In this document: positions 29,703-37,886 of the stretch, one piece after another
Layout: each line of letters begins with the position of its first letter
Numbering within the stretch: position 1 is the stretch's first letter
DNA from: Deltaproteobacteria bacterium UBA1386
GTDB taxonomy: Bacteria; Desulfobacterota; Syntrophorhabdia; Syntrophorhabdales; Syntrophorhabdaceae
Length of the DNA stretch: 39,433 nt
NCBI GenBank assembly: GCA_002305765.1
Contig: DBQU01000020.1
Location: 1 to 39,433 of the forward strand
Direction of reading: 5' to 3'
Translations under genes and position numbers: made by a program
Notes under the pieces: model-generated
The model's database searches: none
What the model was told of the DNA's origin: nothing
What the model saw: only the letters and a program-made list of their open reading frames with translations

Positions 29703-30269
29703 ATGCATAAGAGGAAAAGTTTGTCCTATCCTGCGGTTCCCTTTGACAGGTGTTACTGGGTGGTGCCGGGGAGGTTTCTGGCCGGGTGTTACCCGGGAGA
29801 CCTCGATGCGGGCGTGGCGCGCGGCAAGGTGCAGGGGCTTCTCGACACCGGTATACGGCACGTCGTGAACCTCATGGAAGAGACGGAAACGAATTGGGAC
29901 GGAGAACCTTTCGCCGGGTATCGGGAGGAGCTCCTCCAACGGGCCGGCGAGATGAAGATCGACGTTAGCTGGGCGCAGAGGCCCATCAGGGACATGGCGG
30001 TGCCGTCCCGCGGAGAGATGACCGGCATTCTCAACGAGATCGACGGCGTCATCACAGCCGAGAAACCGGTGTATGTCCATTGTTGGGGAGGGAAGGGGCG
30101 GACCGGGACGGTTGTCGGCTGCTACCTGGCCCGACATGCCTTCGCGAGCGGGGAGAGGGTTCTTGATATGATACGGGAGCTAAGGGCCAGCGTGCCCGGC
30201 GCGGGTTATGATTCGCCTGAGACGGAACGACAGCGGGAGATGGTGCGCTCGTGGAGGATAGGTGAGTGA
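29703..30269 (+). CDS. Dual-specificity protein phosphatase-like protein
   Basis: ATG 29703 is chosen because GGAGTGGAGG precedes it. The 188-residue protein has the Cys-x5-Arg phosphatase loop VHCWGGKGRTG (Cys127, Arg133), followed by a helix with GCYLARHA. Earlier it has FLAGCYPGD, NLMEETE and WAQRPIRDMAVPSR, the latter probably carrying the general-acid Asp. This is the layout of atypical DSP/tyrosine phosphatases acting on protein, nucleotide or lipid phosphates. The stop overlaps the GTG start of the ADP-ribosylglycohydrolase, so the two are translationally coupled. The pairing suggests a shared job in removing modifications, an inference from coupling. Confidence 0.87.
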   Translation: MHKRKSLSYPAVPFDRCYWVVPGRFLAGCYPGDLDAGVARGKVQGLLDTGIRHVVNLMEETETNWDGEPFAGYREELLQRAGEMKIDVSWAQRPIRDMAVPSRGEMTGILNEIDGVITAEKPVYVHCWGGKGRTGTVVGCYLARHAFASGERVLDMIRELRASVPGAGYDSPETERQREMVRSWRIGE

Positions 30270-31225
30270 AGATGACGGATATTTCCAGGCGGGACAGGAT
30301 GCTCGGCGGGCTCTGGGGGGCCGTGGTCGGGGACGCCCTTGGTGTCCCCGTGGAGTTCAAGGGAAGGGATGCCCGCAAGGGGGACCCCGTCACGGACATG
30401 CGGGGATACGGGACCTTCAGCTTGCCGCCGGGAAGCTGGTCGGATGACTCGTCCCTGATGCTCTGCACGGCGCAGGGCCTTCTTGACGGGTTCGATACGG
30501 AACGGATCGGAGACCTCTTCGTTAGCTGGTTCACCGCGGGCCTCTGGACTCCCCACGGACAGGCCTTCGACGTGGGGAGGGGGACGTGGCAGGCCATCAG
30601 CAGGATGCAGCTCGGCACGCCGGCCGCAACGGCGGGCGGACAGGAGGAAGAGAACAACGGCAACGGCTCGCTGATGCGCATCCTTCCCGTGGCCTTCCAC
30701 TGCGCGGCAATGGGAGATGAAGAAGTGCTTCGTCTCGCCCACCGGGCTTCGGCTGTAACGCACGGCCACCCCCGGTCGCTGATCGCCTGTGGAGTGTATT
30801 GCCTGCTGATCGCGGCTCTCCTTGGAGGGACGGCGCCGCGCGAAGCATATCGGGCGGTCATGGAAAAGACGAGGAGGCTCTACAGCGGGTCTCCTTTTTC
30901 TGAGGAACTGGCCCATTTCTCCCGTCTTCTCTCCGGTGACATGGACTCCCTTTCCGAAGCTGCCATCGAGTCCGACGGCTACGTGGTCCATACCCTGGAG
31001 GCCTCCCTGTGGTGCCTGCTCACGACAGGCTCCTACAGCTCGGCAGTGCTGAGGGCGGTGAATCTGGGCTGGGACACGGACACGACGGCCATCGTTACGG
31101 GCGGCCTCGCCGGCACCCATTACGGTCTGGAGGCAATTCCGCGGCAGTGGCGAGACGTGATAGTAAAGAAAGGGGAGATGGAGACCTTGTTCGAACGGTT
31201 TGTGGACACAACGATGAGCACTTGA
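30266..31225 (+). CDS. ADP-ribosylglycohydrolase (DraG family)
   Basis: The GTG start at 30266 has GGAGGATAG eight bases upstream. The 319-residue all-helical protein carries the DraG signature: GDALGVPVEF (Asp23), SDDSSLML (Asp60, Asp61), NGNGSLMRILPV, THGHPRS and GWDTDTTAIVTGGLAG (Asp270, Asp272). These aspartates hold two magnesium ions that position ADP-ribose for hydrolysis of its bond to a protein or other target. No ADP-ribosyltransferase gene is in the window, so the substrate is open. It overlaps the upstream phosphatase by four bases, forming a two-gene operon. Intact. Confidence 0.93.
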   Translation: MKMTDISRRDRMLGGLWGAVVGDALGVPVEFKGRDARKGDPVTDMRGYGTFSLPPGSWSDDSSLMLCTAQGLLDGFDTERIGDLFVSWFTAGLWTPHGQAFDVGRGTWQAISRMQLGTPAATAGGQEEENNGNGSLMRILPVAFHCAAMGDEEVLRLAHRASAVTHGHPRSLIACGVYCLLIAALLGGTAPREAYRAVMEKTRRLYSGSPFSEELAHFSRLLSGDMDSLSEAAIESDGYVVHTLEASLWCLLTTGSYSSAVLRAVNLGWDTDTTAIVTGGLAGTHYGLEAIPRQWRDVIVKKGEMETLFERFVDTTMST

Positions 31226-31258
31226 GAGATAATTCCCTGTGGCCTGACGTCAAAGTGC

Positions 31259-31288
31259 TTTACAGCTATCAGGGCCGTACTGTACAAT
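31259..31288 (+). promoter_or_regulatory. Predicted mntA-hepT promoter
   Basis: -35 TTTACA (31259-31264), 18-bp spacer, -10 TACAAT (31283-31288). Transcription would start about 12 bases before ATG 31307. It separates the pair from the preceding glycohydrolase operon. Confidence 0.5.
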
Positions 31289-31306
31289 CGATAGTGGTGA
31301 CGAGCA

Positions 31307-31618
31307 ATGAGTGGAATGACCAAACAGGACGTTTTCCGCATTCTTCAGCAGAACAGGGCGAGGTTGCATGCTCTTGGAGTTAAAAGAATCGGTCTCTTTG
31401 GCTCATTCGTTCGTGGACAACAGCGACCAGATAGCGATGTCGATCTTCTGGTCGAATTTGAACCGGGGCAAAAGACGTTCGATCACTTCATACACCTGTC
31501 CTTTTATCTCGAGGATGTGCTGGGGCGTCGGGTGGAGGTTGTCACTGTTGAATCGCTCAGCCCTTATATGGCTGCTCACGTTCTGAACGAGGTAGAGGAT
31601 GCCGCCCTCGTCGCTTGA
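31307..31618 (+). CDS. mntA: MntA-type minimal nucleotidyltransferase antitoxin
   Basis: The 103-residue protein has the nucleotidyltransferase signature GLFGSFVRGQQRPDSDVDLL, with Gly32-Ser33, ten residues, then Asp44-x-Asp46. In characterised MNT-HEPN pairs the MntA antitoxin AMPylates the HepT toxin on a Tyr of its RX4HXY motif and so inactivates it. It overlaps the hepT-like gene by 20 bp, the usual order. A start at 31316 (three codons later) is also possible. Complete and probably functional. Confidence 0.9.
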   Translation: MSGMTKQDVFRILQQNRARLHALGVKRIGLFGSFVRGQQRPDSDVDLLVEFEPGQKTFDHFIHLSFYLEDVLGRRVEVVTVESLSPYMAAHVLNEVEDAALVA

Positions 31619-31955
31619 GTACTTGCGCCACATTCTCGATGAAGCCCAATACCTCATCAATGCCAGTAGGGGATTGATGAGGGATGCTTTCCTGAGGGAC
31701 GAGACTCTCAAGCGTGCTTTTGTCAGGAGCATAGAGATCATTGGAGAGGCATCGAAGAAAGTGTCCCCTCAATTGAAGGAAAGACACAAGGAATTGGAGT
31801 GGAGAGCGATCGCGGGCATGCGCGACCGGCTTGTCCATGACTATTTCGGGGTAGACTACGATATCGTCTGGGATGTGGTTTTGAATAAGGTACCTTTCCT
31901 CTGCGAGAAGATCGAGAGTATCATTCAAGAGGAAACAGCTCCTCGCGATGGCTGA
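31599..31955 (+). CDS. hepT: HepT-like HEPN toxin
   Basis: The 118-residue all-helical protein of the HepT (DUF86) type has the RNase motif RDRLVHDYF, with Arg75, His80 and Tyr82 in the RX4HXY arrangement. It begins SSLEYLRHILDEAQYLI, as HepT proteins do. HEPN toxins cleave RNA; the Tyr is the site modified by the partner nucleotidyltransferase. The start (ATG 31599) lies inside mntA with TAGAGG just before it, so translation is coupled. The 3' end overlaps the SemiSWEET gene by eight bases. Confidence 0.9.
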   Translation: MPPSSLEYLRHILDEAQYLINASRGLMRDAFLRDETLKRAFVRSIEIIGEASKKVSPQLKERHKELEWRAIAGMRDRLVHDYFGVDYDIVWDVVLNKVPFLCEKIESIIQEETAPRDG

Positions 31956-32196
31956 CCTCATCGGTTACATAGCCGCCTGTTTCACGACCTTTTCGCTTTT
32001 GCCGCAGATATTGCGCATCTGGAGATTGAAAGAGGCCAGGGACGTCTCGCTTTTTCTGCCCCTGATGATCGTCGTTGGTTCCGTGCTGTGGTCGGTTTAC
32101 GGCATTCTCATCGGCTCCGTTCCCGTCATCGCGGCAAACGGCATCGCCCTCGTCATCGCGCTCATCACCGTCTTCTTCACGATCCGATATAGATAA
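31948..32196 (+). CDS. SemiSWEET-type PQ-loop sugar transporter
   Basis: The 82-residue protein has three membrane helices. It opens with ADLIGYIAACFTTFSLLPQI, where LPQ is the PQ-loop motif, and continues with DVSLFLPLMIVVGSVLWSVY and AANGIALVIALITVFFTI. This length and order match bacterial SemiSWEETs, which dimerise in the inner membrane and pass small sugars. The Trp in the second helix and the Asn in the third helix fit the substrate pocket. It overlaps hepT by eight bases, an unusual partner, and is followed 11 bp later by the AlkD-like gene. Confidence 0.9.
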   Translation: MADLIGYIAACFTTFSLLPQILRIWRLKEARDVSLFLPLMIVVGSVLWSVYGILIGSVPVIAANGIALVIALITVFFTIRYR

Positions 32197-32207
32197 GGAG
32201 ATTTCCT

Positions 32208-32933
32208 GTGGGCCTTAATGTTCTGGAGAAGATACGACGCGAACTCAGGGAGAACGCGGATGAGGCCATAAGGGAGAGCGGGTTGAGGTTCTTCAGGGAG
32301 GAGGTAAGGCTGTACGGGTTAAAGACGGCGGCAGTGAGGAGCATAGCAAGGAAGTACTTCAAGGACGTCAAGGGGACCGGGAAAGCCGGGACCTTTCGTC
32401 TCTGCGAGGGACTATGGCAGTCAGGATACATGGAGGAGTCTTTCATTGCATGCGACTGGTCCTACCGCATGCGCAGGGAATACGAGCCCGGAGATTTCGA
32501 GGTCTTCGAGAGATGGGTGGACAGGTACGTCACGAACTGGGCCTCCTGCGATACCCTGTGCAATCATTCGGTGGGAGCTTTCATCGAAATGTACCCCGAG
32601 TATCTGGAGGATATGAAGCGATGGGCCCTGTCCGGAAACCGTTGGGTCCGCCGCGCGGCAGCGGTCTCTCTTATCGTTCCGGCCGGAGAAGGCAAGTTCC
32701 TGCCCGACGTTCTCGACATAGCCGGCATTCTCTTGACCGACGCCGACGACATGGTGCAGAAGGGTTATGGCTGGATGCTCAAGGCCGCCAGCCAGGCACA
32801 CCGGCAGGACATCTTTGATTGGGTCATGAAGAACAAGGCGAAAATGCCGCGTACCGCCCTGCGCTATGCCATAGAGAAAATGCCCGGAGAGCTCAAGGCC
32901 GCCGCAATGTCAAAGGGCCCCGCAAACAGTTGA
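32208..32933 (+). CDS. AlkD-like DNA alkylation repair protein
   Basis: The start is GTG 32208 with AAGGAG eight bases before it. The 241-residue protein is built of HEAT-like helical pairs: GLKTAAVRSIARKYFKDVK, FIACDWSYRMRREY, RWVDRYVTNWASCDTLCNHS and NRWVRRAAAVSLIVPA. The WxxxD block (NWASCD) is the catalytic region in AlkD glycosylases, which remove bulky cationic alkyl bases without base flipping. The C-terminus contains DMVQKGYGWMLKAAS, also conserved. Cytosolic; probably co-transcribed with the upstream SemiSWEET. Confidence 0.88.
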   Translation: MGLNVLEKIRRELRENADEAIRESGLRFFREEVRLYGLKTAAVRSIARKYFKDVKGTGKAGTFRLCEGLWQSGYMEESFIACDWSYRMRREYEPGDFEVFERWVDRYVTNWASCDTLCNHSVGAFIEMYPEYLEDMKRWALSGNRWVRRAAAVSLIVPAGEGKFLPDVLDIAGILLTDADDMVQKGYGWMLKAASQAHRQDIFDWVMKNKAKMPRTALRYAIEKMPGELKAAAMSKGPANS

Positions 32934-32939
32934 AGCGCC

Positions 32940-33386
32940 TCATTTCCCCTTGGATATCGAGAGGTTCTTTATCCCGTTCTTTGCGAATTCTTTCCGGTAC
33001 TTTTCGGCGAAGGCCTCTTCTTCCTTGAAGAATTCGTCGTCGGACATCTCTTCCAGCGCCTTGGGTCCGTGTTTGTCGAGCATGTCCCGCCCCGCGAGAT
33101 TGTAGATGAGCTTGTCCAGGAACGTGAAATCGTCGTAGCGGTCGATAAGCTCGTTCAGGACCTCATCCTCTTCAAGGGCAGCCGAGGGCCAGGCCACTTT
33201 CAGCTTTTCGTCGTAGTCGGCGTATTTCTCGATCCCGAAATCCCTGGCGAACCCGAAAATGTATTTCTGGAGTTCAACGTACTCATTTCCCTCGAGATCA
33301 TCTTCGTAGGCGTTGGCCGTCCTCGCCCCCATGTATACGGCCTTCAGCAGTGTTTCAAACTGTTTCTTGGTAAATTCGATCTTCAT
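32940..33386 (-). CDS. Conserved hypothetical acidic protein, 148 aa
   Basis: No named family was recognised. A GAGGGAG site precedes the ATG. The protein is rich in acidic and aromatic residues (for example ELIDRYDDFTFLDKLIYNLAGRD) and appears entirely helical, with no signal peptide. It ends only seven bases from the convergent alkD-like gene. It lies 48 bp downstream of the ankyrin-Kunitz gene on the same strand, so the two may be co-transcribed. Confidence 0.7.
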   Translation of the reverse strand: MKIEFTKKQFETLLKAVYMGARTANAYEDDLEGNEYVELQKYIFGFARDFGIEKYADYDEKLKVAWPSAALEEDEVLNELIDRYDDFTFLDKLIYNLAGRDMLDKHGPKALEEMSDDEFFKEEEAFAEKYRKEFAKNGIKNLSISKGK

Positions 33387-33434
33387 ATTCTCCCTCTTGT
33401 CGGGTCTGGGTCAGTATCCGTCTTCCATGACCCG

Positions 33435-34475
33435 TTACTTTTTGTCCTCGCATATCCTCTTGCACGCGCTTTCTGATTCGAAGGGCGCGGATCCGCCGCA
33501 TCCTCCGTAGGTGAAGGATCTGCACCTCCCTGCTATCTCGTCATAGTATCCCGCGTCGAAAAGAGCCATGCAGGGTCCGGGGTCCGCTTTCATCCGGCAT
33601 CTTGCCGTGAGGTCGACGTCCTGACCATCCGATCTCTTCAGCGCCTCGTTGAGAAGGACGGCGGCATCCCGCTTTCCCTTGTAGATCGCAAGGTCGACAT
33701 CCTCCGCGGTTGGTCTCTGGCCTTTTTCCAGCAGGGTCTTCAAGATGCCGACGTTCCCGGAGGCGGCGGCGGCGCGAAGGATATCCCTGTGCCGCGGGTC
33801 CGCGCCCCGTGAGAGAAGGGTGACAAAGATGTCCTCATATCCCATTGACGCCGCGTCACGGAGCGAGGAGTCATCGAAGGCGACACCTTTTTCCAGGAGG
33901 ATGACGGCGACGTCATGATGGCCCCTTCCAATGGATTCATTGAGGAGCTTTGCGTCGGCGGAGCGGCTGACGTTGAATCCTTTCGCTATAAAGAAGTTGA
34001 CGAGGTCGACGGCCGTTTTCTTGTTATCCATGTAGACGATACTGATGAGCGGCGTCTCGCCGTCCTTGTTCTTCACGGTCATATCCGCGCCATTCTCGAC
34101 AAGGAACCGGGCGACATCGTACCGGCGATAGGCCATCGCTTCGTGCAGGGGCGTCCTTCCATCCTTATCCCGGGCATTGATGTCGGCCCCTTTCTTCAGC
34201 AGCAGCGCCGTCACCTCCAGGTATCCCCTGTTGGCCGCGTAATGGAGCAAGGTGTTTCCATTCTTATAGCGGGCATTGACGTCCCTGACGGAAGAAACGT
34301 AGTCCTTCATCGCGGCGGCATTGTCGGTGATCGTCCCGGTCCGGGTCTTCTGGTCGTCGAAGAATTTCTTGAGGGCCTCTTCCGAGGATTCCTTTTCCCC
34401 GGCGATCGCACCGGAGACAAACACGACGATGATGACGATGAATCCACATACGAGAGATACAGGTCTTTTCTTCAT
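33435..34475 (-). CDS. Exported ankyrin-repeat protein with C-terminal Kunitz/BPTI domain
   Basis: ATG 34475 is preferred (346 residues); AAGGAG lies upstream and a signal peptide follows (KKRPVSLVCGFIVIIVVFVS, then a cut after AIAG). Ankyrin repeats fill about residues 60-285 (NGNTLLHYAANRGYLEVTAL, DGRTPLHEAMAYRRYDVARF). The last 55 residues match a Kunitz protease-inhibitor domain: six cysteines with spacings 9, 16, 8, 12 and 4 against 9, 16, 8, 13 and 4 in BPTI, with GPCMA at the inhibitory loop (P1 Met), YYDE, and FTYGGCGG. Kunitz domains are common in animals and rare in bacteria. The three disulfides require the oxidising periplasm, fitting the signal peptide. A P1 Met would favour chymotrypsin- or elastase-like proteases. 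Confidence 0.86.
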   Translation of the reverse strand: MKKRPVSLVCGFIVIIVVFVSGAIAGEKESSEEALKKFFDDQKTRTGTITDNAAAMKDYVSSVRDVNARYKNGNTLLHYAANRGYLEVTALLLKKGADINARDKDGRTPLHEAMAYRRYDVARFLVENGADMTVKNKDGETPLISIVYMDNKKTAVDLVNFFIAKGFNVSRSADAKLLNESIGRGHHDVAVILLEKGVAFDDSSLRDAASMGYEDIFVTLLSRGADPRHRDILRAAAASGNVGILKTLLEKGQRPTAEDVDLAIYKGKRDAAVLLNEALKRSDGQDVDLTARCRMKADPGPCMALFDAGYYDEIAGRCRSFTYGGCGGSAPFESESACKRICEDKK

Positions 34476-34658
34476 TGTGGTTGTCACTCCTTTATTTGAT
34501 GCGCCTGCCACAGTCCCCCACGGACCCCCGCGCGCTTTTTTTTATCACAGATTGTAATATCAGGCGAGGTAAAATGGCAAGCGTATCGAGAAAGGAGTTG
34601 CTCCGGGGTGACCTCAATGTCTCGACGACGGGCGCGGGGTGGCAATCCCGGTGGTAAT

Positions 34659-35477
34659 ATGGTAGAAGTTTTCATGACAAGGGCATTGGTCTGCGCGTGC
34701 GTTATCTTCTCCGTGGTCTTCTCCTTCAGCAACGCGGCTTTCGCCGCGGGTGCCTATCCTGAGAAATTGACCGCTGTCTACACGGATTGGTACCCGTACA
34801 CCTACAGCGAGGGCAACAGCGCCAAGGGGTTCGAGATAGAGGTCTTCACGGCCGTCGTCAACAGAATGGGCATGGAGGTCGTCTTTGAGCGGTTCCCGTT
34901 CAAGAGATGTCTCAAGATGCTCGAGGAGGGTCGTGCCCATGTCCTCATTTCGCTCCTCAAGACCCCGGAACGCAGGCAATATACGGTATTCCCCGATGAG
35001 CATCTCAGCGTCTCCCGGACCTCTCTCTTCACCAGGACGGACACGCGGGTCCGGTACAGGGGTTCCCTGACGGACCTGAAGGGATACACCATTGGTGTCG
35101 TCGCGGGCTTCAGCTACGGCACGCTCTTCGACAATGCCGATTACCTGAAGAAGGAGGAAGTGCAGAACACCAGACGGCTCATCAGCATGGTTGTCAGCGG
35201 CAGGTTGCCTCTCGGCATCGAGAACGAAGCGGTCATCAGGGGTGTCGCAGGCAGCCTTGGCGTCGCGGGCTCGATCCGTTTTCTCAACCCCCCGGTCCAT
35301 AGCCGGAAGCTCTATGCGGGCTTCTCCAGGAGGCTCGGACTCCGGCAGCTGGCTGAGGAATTTTCCCGAAATCTCAAAGACTTCAAGAATACCGGTGAAT
35401 ACAGGGACATACTGCGGAAATACGATGTTTCCCATTCCGAATTGACCCGGCAGAAGGAGAAGACCTCCGGCAGTTGA
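34659..35477 (+). CDS. Periplasmic amino-acid-binding-like (SBP family 3) protein
   Basis: ATG 34659 or 34674 precedes a signal peptide (TRALVCACVIFSVVFSFSNA, then AFAAG); a longer GTG start at 34608 is less likely. The body is a family 3 solute-binding fold: YTDWYPYTYSEGNSAKGFEI, FERFPFKRCLKMLEEGRAHV, LTDLKGYTIGVVAGFSYG and FSRRLGLRQLAEEFSRNL. No permease or ATPase genes are nearby, so it may serve as a sensor protein rather than a transporter. It lies 98 bp upstream of the second hybrid kinase on the same strand. Confidence 0.85.
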   Translation: MVEVFMTRALVCACVIFSVVFSFSNAAFAAGAYPEKLTAVYTDWYPYTYSEGNSAKGFEIEVFTAVVNRMGMEVVFERFPFKRCLKMLEEGRAHVLISLLKTPERRQYTVFPDEHLSVSRTSLFTRTDTRVRYRGSLTDLKGYTIGVVAGFSYGTLFDNADYLKKEEVQNTRRLISMVVSGRLPLGIENEAVIRGVAGSLGVAGSIRFLNPPVHSRKLYAGFSRRLGLRQLAEEFSRNLKDFKNTGEYRDILRKYDVSHSELTRQKEKTSGS

Positions 35478-35575
35478 CTTTTCTTGCGATTCGCCGAAGA
35501 TAATAGAAGAGGGTCAGTCTGACCGGTTCCTGCACGGGAAGCCTTTGGGGGCTGGTTTAGAGAGAGGAAGCATTC

Positions 35576-37822
35576 GTGGACATATTCAGGAGGAGGATAC
35601 TTGCCAAACTCATAATCATATTGATCGTTGCGGTATCCGCGATCAGCGTCGCGTCCATCCTCTATTTCGACAGAAGGAACAGGGAGACGCTGAAGAGAGA
35701 GCTGCAGGATGTGGTGTCGAACCTGGGCGAGATCGGCCGGCTCGCCTACGCCGTCCCCATGTGGCAGATGGCGAAGACGGAGATCGCCTACATCAACAGG
35801 GCGGTCCTGACGAACAGGAACATCGTTGCCGTCAACATTTACGATGAATCCGGGAGATTCGTGGACAGCCTGAGGAAGAACCCTGATACCATGGAGGTCG
35901 TTGATGACGTTGCTCCGTCCATATTCATTATCCCGAAAGGCGCACAGGACATCCGCAAGGTCTACTATGCGGTCTTTCACCATGAGTTCATCGTGGGTTT
36001 TTTCGAGATCTTCTATGCAGAGCGCTACATAAATGCCGAGATCCTTGCCAGACGCTTCAACCTGACGGTGGCCTTCACGCTCATCGGTCTTTGCATGATC
36101 GTGGTCATATTCGTGGTCGTGAAGAAGATGCTTATTGCCCCGGTCCTGACCCTCGCGGACGTATCGCGGCAGATCACGAAGGAGAGGGATTATTCGACCA
36201 AACTGAAGAATAGGTCGAATGACGAGATCGGCGTACTCTATGAGAGCATAGCCGACATGCTCCGCGAGATAGAGCGGAACGAGGAAGAGCTGCGCAGAAC
36301 CAGGGGCTACCTCGGCAATATCATCGAATCCATGCCTTCCATGCTTGTTTCCGTCGACCGTGACGGAACGGTCACGCAATGGAACCATGCCACGGAGGTG
36401 GCGACGGGGATCTCGTCCGAACGCGCGCTGGGAAAGAACCTGTGGCGGATAACGGACTTCTTCGACAGCTTCAAGGAGGCGATAGAGAAGATCGCGGAGA
36501 CCAATGAGGCCGTGCATCTCTACAGCCATCGGTTCGATCGCGAGGAAACGCGCTACAAGGATGTGTCCATCTATCCTCTCATGGCCGACGGTATCGGCGG
36601 CGTGGTCATCAGGATGGACGACGTGACGGAGCTCGAGAAGAAAGAGAGTCTCCTGCAGCAGGCGCAGAAGATGGAGACCATCGGCACGCTGGCGAGTGGA
36701 ATAGCTCATGATTTCAACAATATCCTGGGTAGCATCATCGGGAACGTTTCCCTCCTCCAGTACAAGCTGAAATCAGGCGCCGCTATCCCCGCCGAAGAGC
36801 TTTCGGAGATGATGGCGACCATCGACAAGGCAAGCAGCCGGGCCGCGGACGTTGTCAAGCAGCTCCTGACACTCTCGAGCAGGAGGGAGACGGCGTTCTC
36901 CCCCGTCGATCTCAATGTTGTCGTGAAGAACGTGCTTCACATATGCGAGAACACCTTCGACAAGGTGGTGGTCCTCGAAGCGAGATATCCCGAAACGAAG
37001 GCGATGGTATGGGCCGACCAGGTGCAGATGGAGCAGATCGTCCTCAACCTTTGCATCAACGCCTCCCACGCCCTCACGATAATGAGAGAGAAAGGCGGCG
37101 AGAAAGGCGGCAGGATCATGGTGTCCCTCGACAAGGTCAAGCCCGACAGGGGATTCCTGTCCCGGCACCCCGACGCCGGTCCAGAACCGTACTGGCTCCT
37201 TTCCGTCGAGGACAACGGTGTGGGGATCCCTGAGGAGATGCTGCCCAAGATATTCGACCCCTTCTTCACGACGAAAGGCGCGGGGAGAGGGACGGGGCTG
37301 GGATTGGCCGTTGTCTACAACATCATACGCCAGCATTCGGGCTTTATCGATGTCGTGTCGTCTCCCGGTGTGGGCACGATCTTCAATTGTTTTCTCCCCT
37401 GTCTTCAAGACGCCGCTCGCGAGAAAGGAGCAGGCAAGGAACAGGGCCCGCCCCGCGGGGAGGGGGTTGTGCTCATCGTCGACGACGAAGCGGGCATGCG
37501 TGAGGTCGCCGGAACCATCCTTCAGGAGCTGGGTTACAGTGTTCTCCTCGCGGAGGACGGCGACGAGGCGCTGGGGGTCTTCCGCGAGCGAAAAGACGAA
37601 ATAGACATGGTGCTCCTCGATGTCATCATGCCCAGGAGATCGGGCCGACAGGTCTACAGCGAGATGAAGAAGATCGATCCCGGCGTGAAAGTGCTGTTCG
37701 CGTCAGGCTACTGGCAGGACGGCGGGGACGAGGACCTCTCCTCCCTCGACGACGCCCATTTCATACAGAAACCCTACACCCTCCAGGCCATCGCCGAAGC
37801 GGTAAGGAAACGGATGACATAA
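35576..37822 (+). CDS. Hybrid sensor histidine kinase with HAMP, PAS and receiver domains
   Basis: The start is GTG 35576 with AGAGAGGAAG upstream. The 748-residue protein has helix 1 (AKLIIILIVAVSAISVASIL, about 10-29), a periplasmic sensor (about 30-160), helix 2 (VAFTLIGLCMIVVIFVVV, about 165-182), HAMP (APVLTLADVSRQITKERDYS), PAS (about 248-365), HisKA with SGIAHDFNN (His378), ATPase with EDNGVGIPEEM and GTGLGLAVVYNII, and a receiver domain with Asp682 in VLLDVIMPRRSG. The sensor contains VPMWQMAKTEIAYINRAV, a block seen in other bacterial kinases with this layout. Its position just after a binding-protein gene suggests that protein feeds it signals. Confidence 0.92.
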   Translation: MDIFRRRILAKLIIILIVAVSAISVASILYFDRRNRETLKRELQDVVSNLGEIGRLAYAVPMWQMAKTEIAYINRAVLTNRNIVAVNIYDESGRFVDSLRKNPDTMEVVDDVAPSIFIIPKGAQDIRKVYYAVFHHEFIVGFFEIFYAERYINAEILARRFNLTVAFTLIGLCMIVVIFVVVKKMLIAPVLTLADVSRQITKERDYSTKLKNRSNDEIGVLYESIADMLREIERNEEELRRTRGYLGNIIESMPSMLVSVDRDGTVTQWNHATEVATGISSERALGKNLWRITDFFDSFKEAIEKIAETNEAVHLYSHRFDREETRYKDVSIYPLMADGIGGVVIRMDDVTELEKKESLLQQAQKMETIGTLASGIAHDFNNILGSIIGNVSLLQYKLKSGAAIPAEELSEMMATIDKASSRAADVVKQLLTLSSRRETAFSPVDLNVVVKNVLHICENTFDKVVVLEARYPETKAMVWADQVQMEQIVLNLCINASHALTIMREKGGEKGGRIMVSLDKVKPDRGFLSRHPDAGPEPYWLLSVEDNGVGIPEEMLPKIFDPFFTTKGAGRGTGLGLAVVYNIIRQHSGFIDVVSSPGVGTIFNCFLPCLQDAAREKGAGKEQGPPRGEGVVLIVDDEAGMREVAGTILQELGYSVLLAEDGDEALGVFRERKDEIDMVLLDVIMPRRSGRQVYSEMKKIDPGVKVLFASGYWQDGGDEDLSSLDDAHFIQKPYTLQAIAEAVRKRMT

Positions 37823-37886
37823 GGACTGGCTTGAGCCGCTTGAATCGCTTAATCGCTTGACAGGCTGTTGATAGACCCATTTTCTA

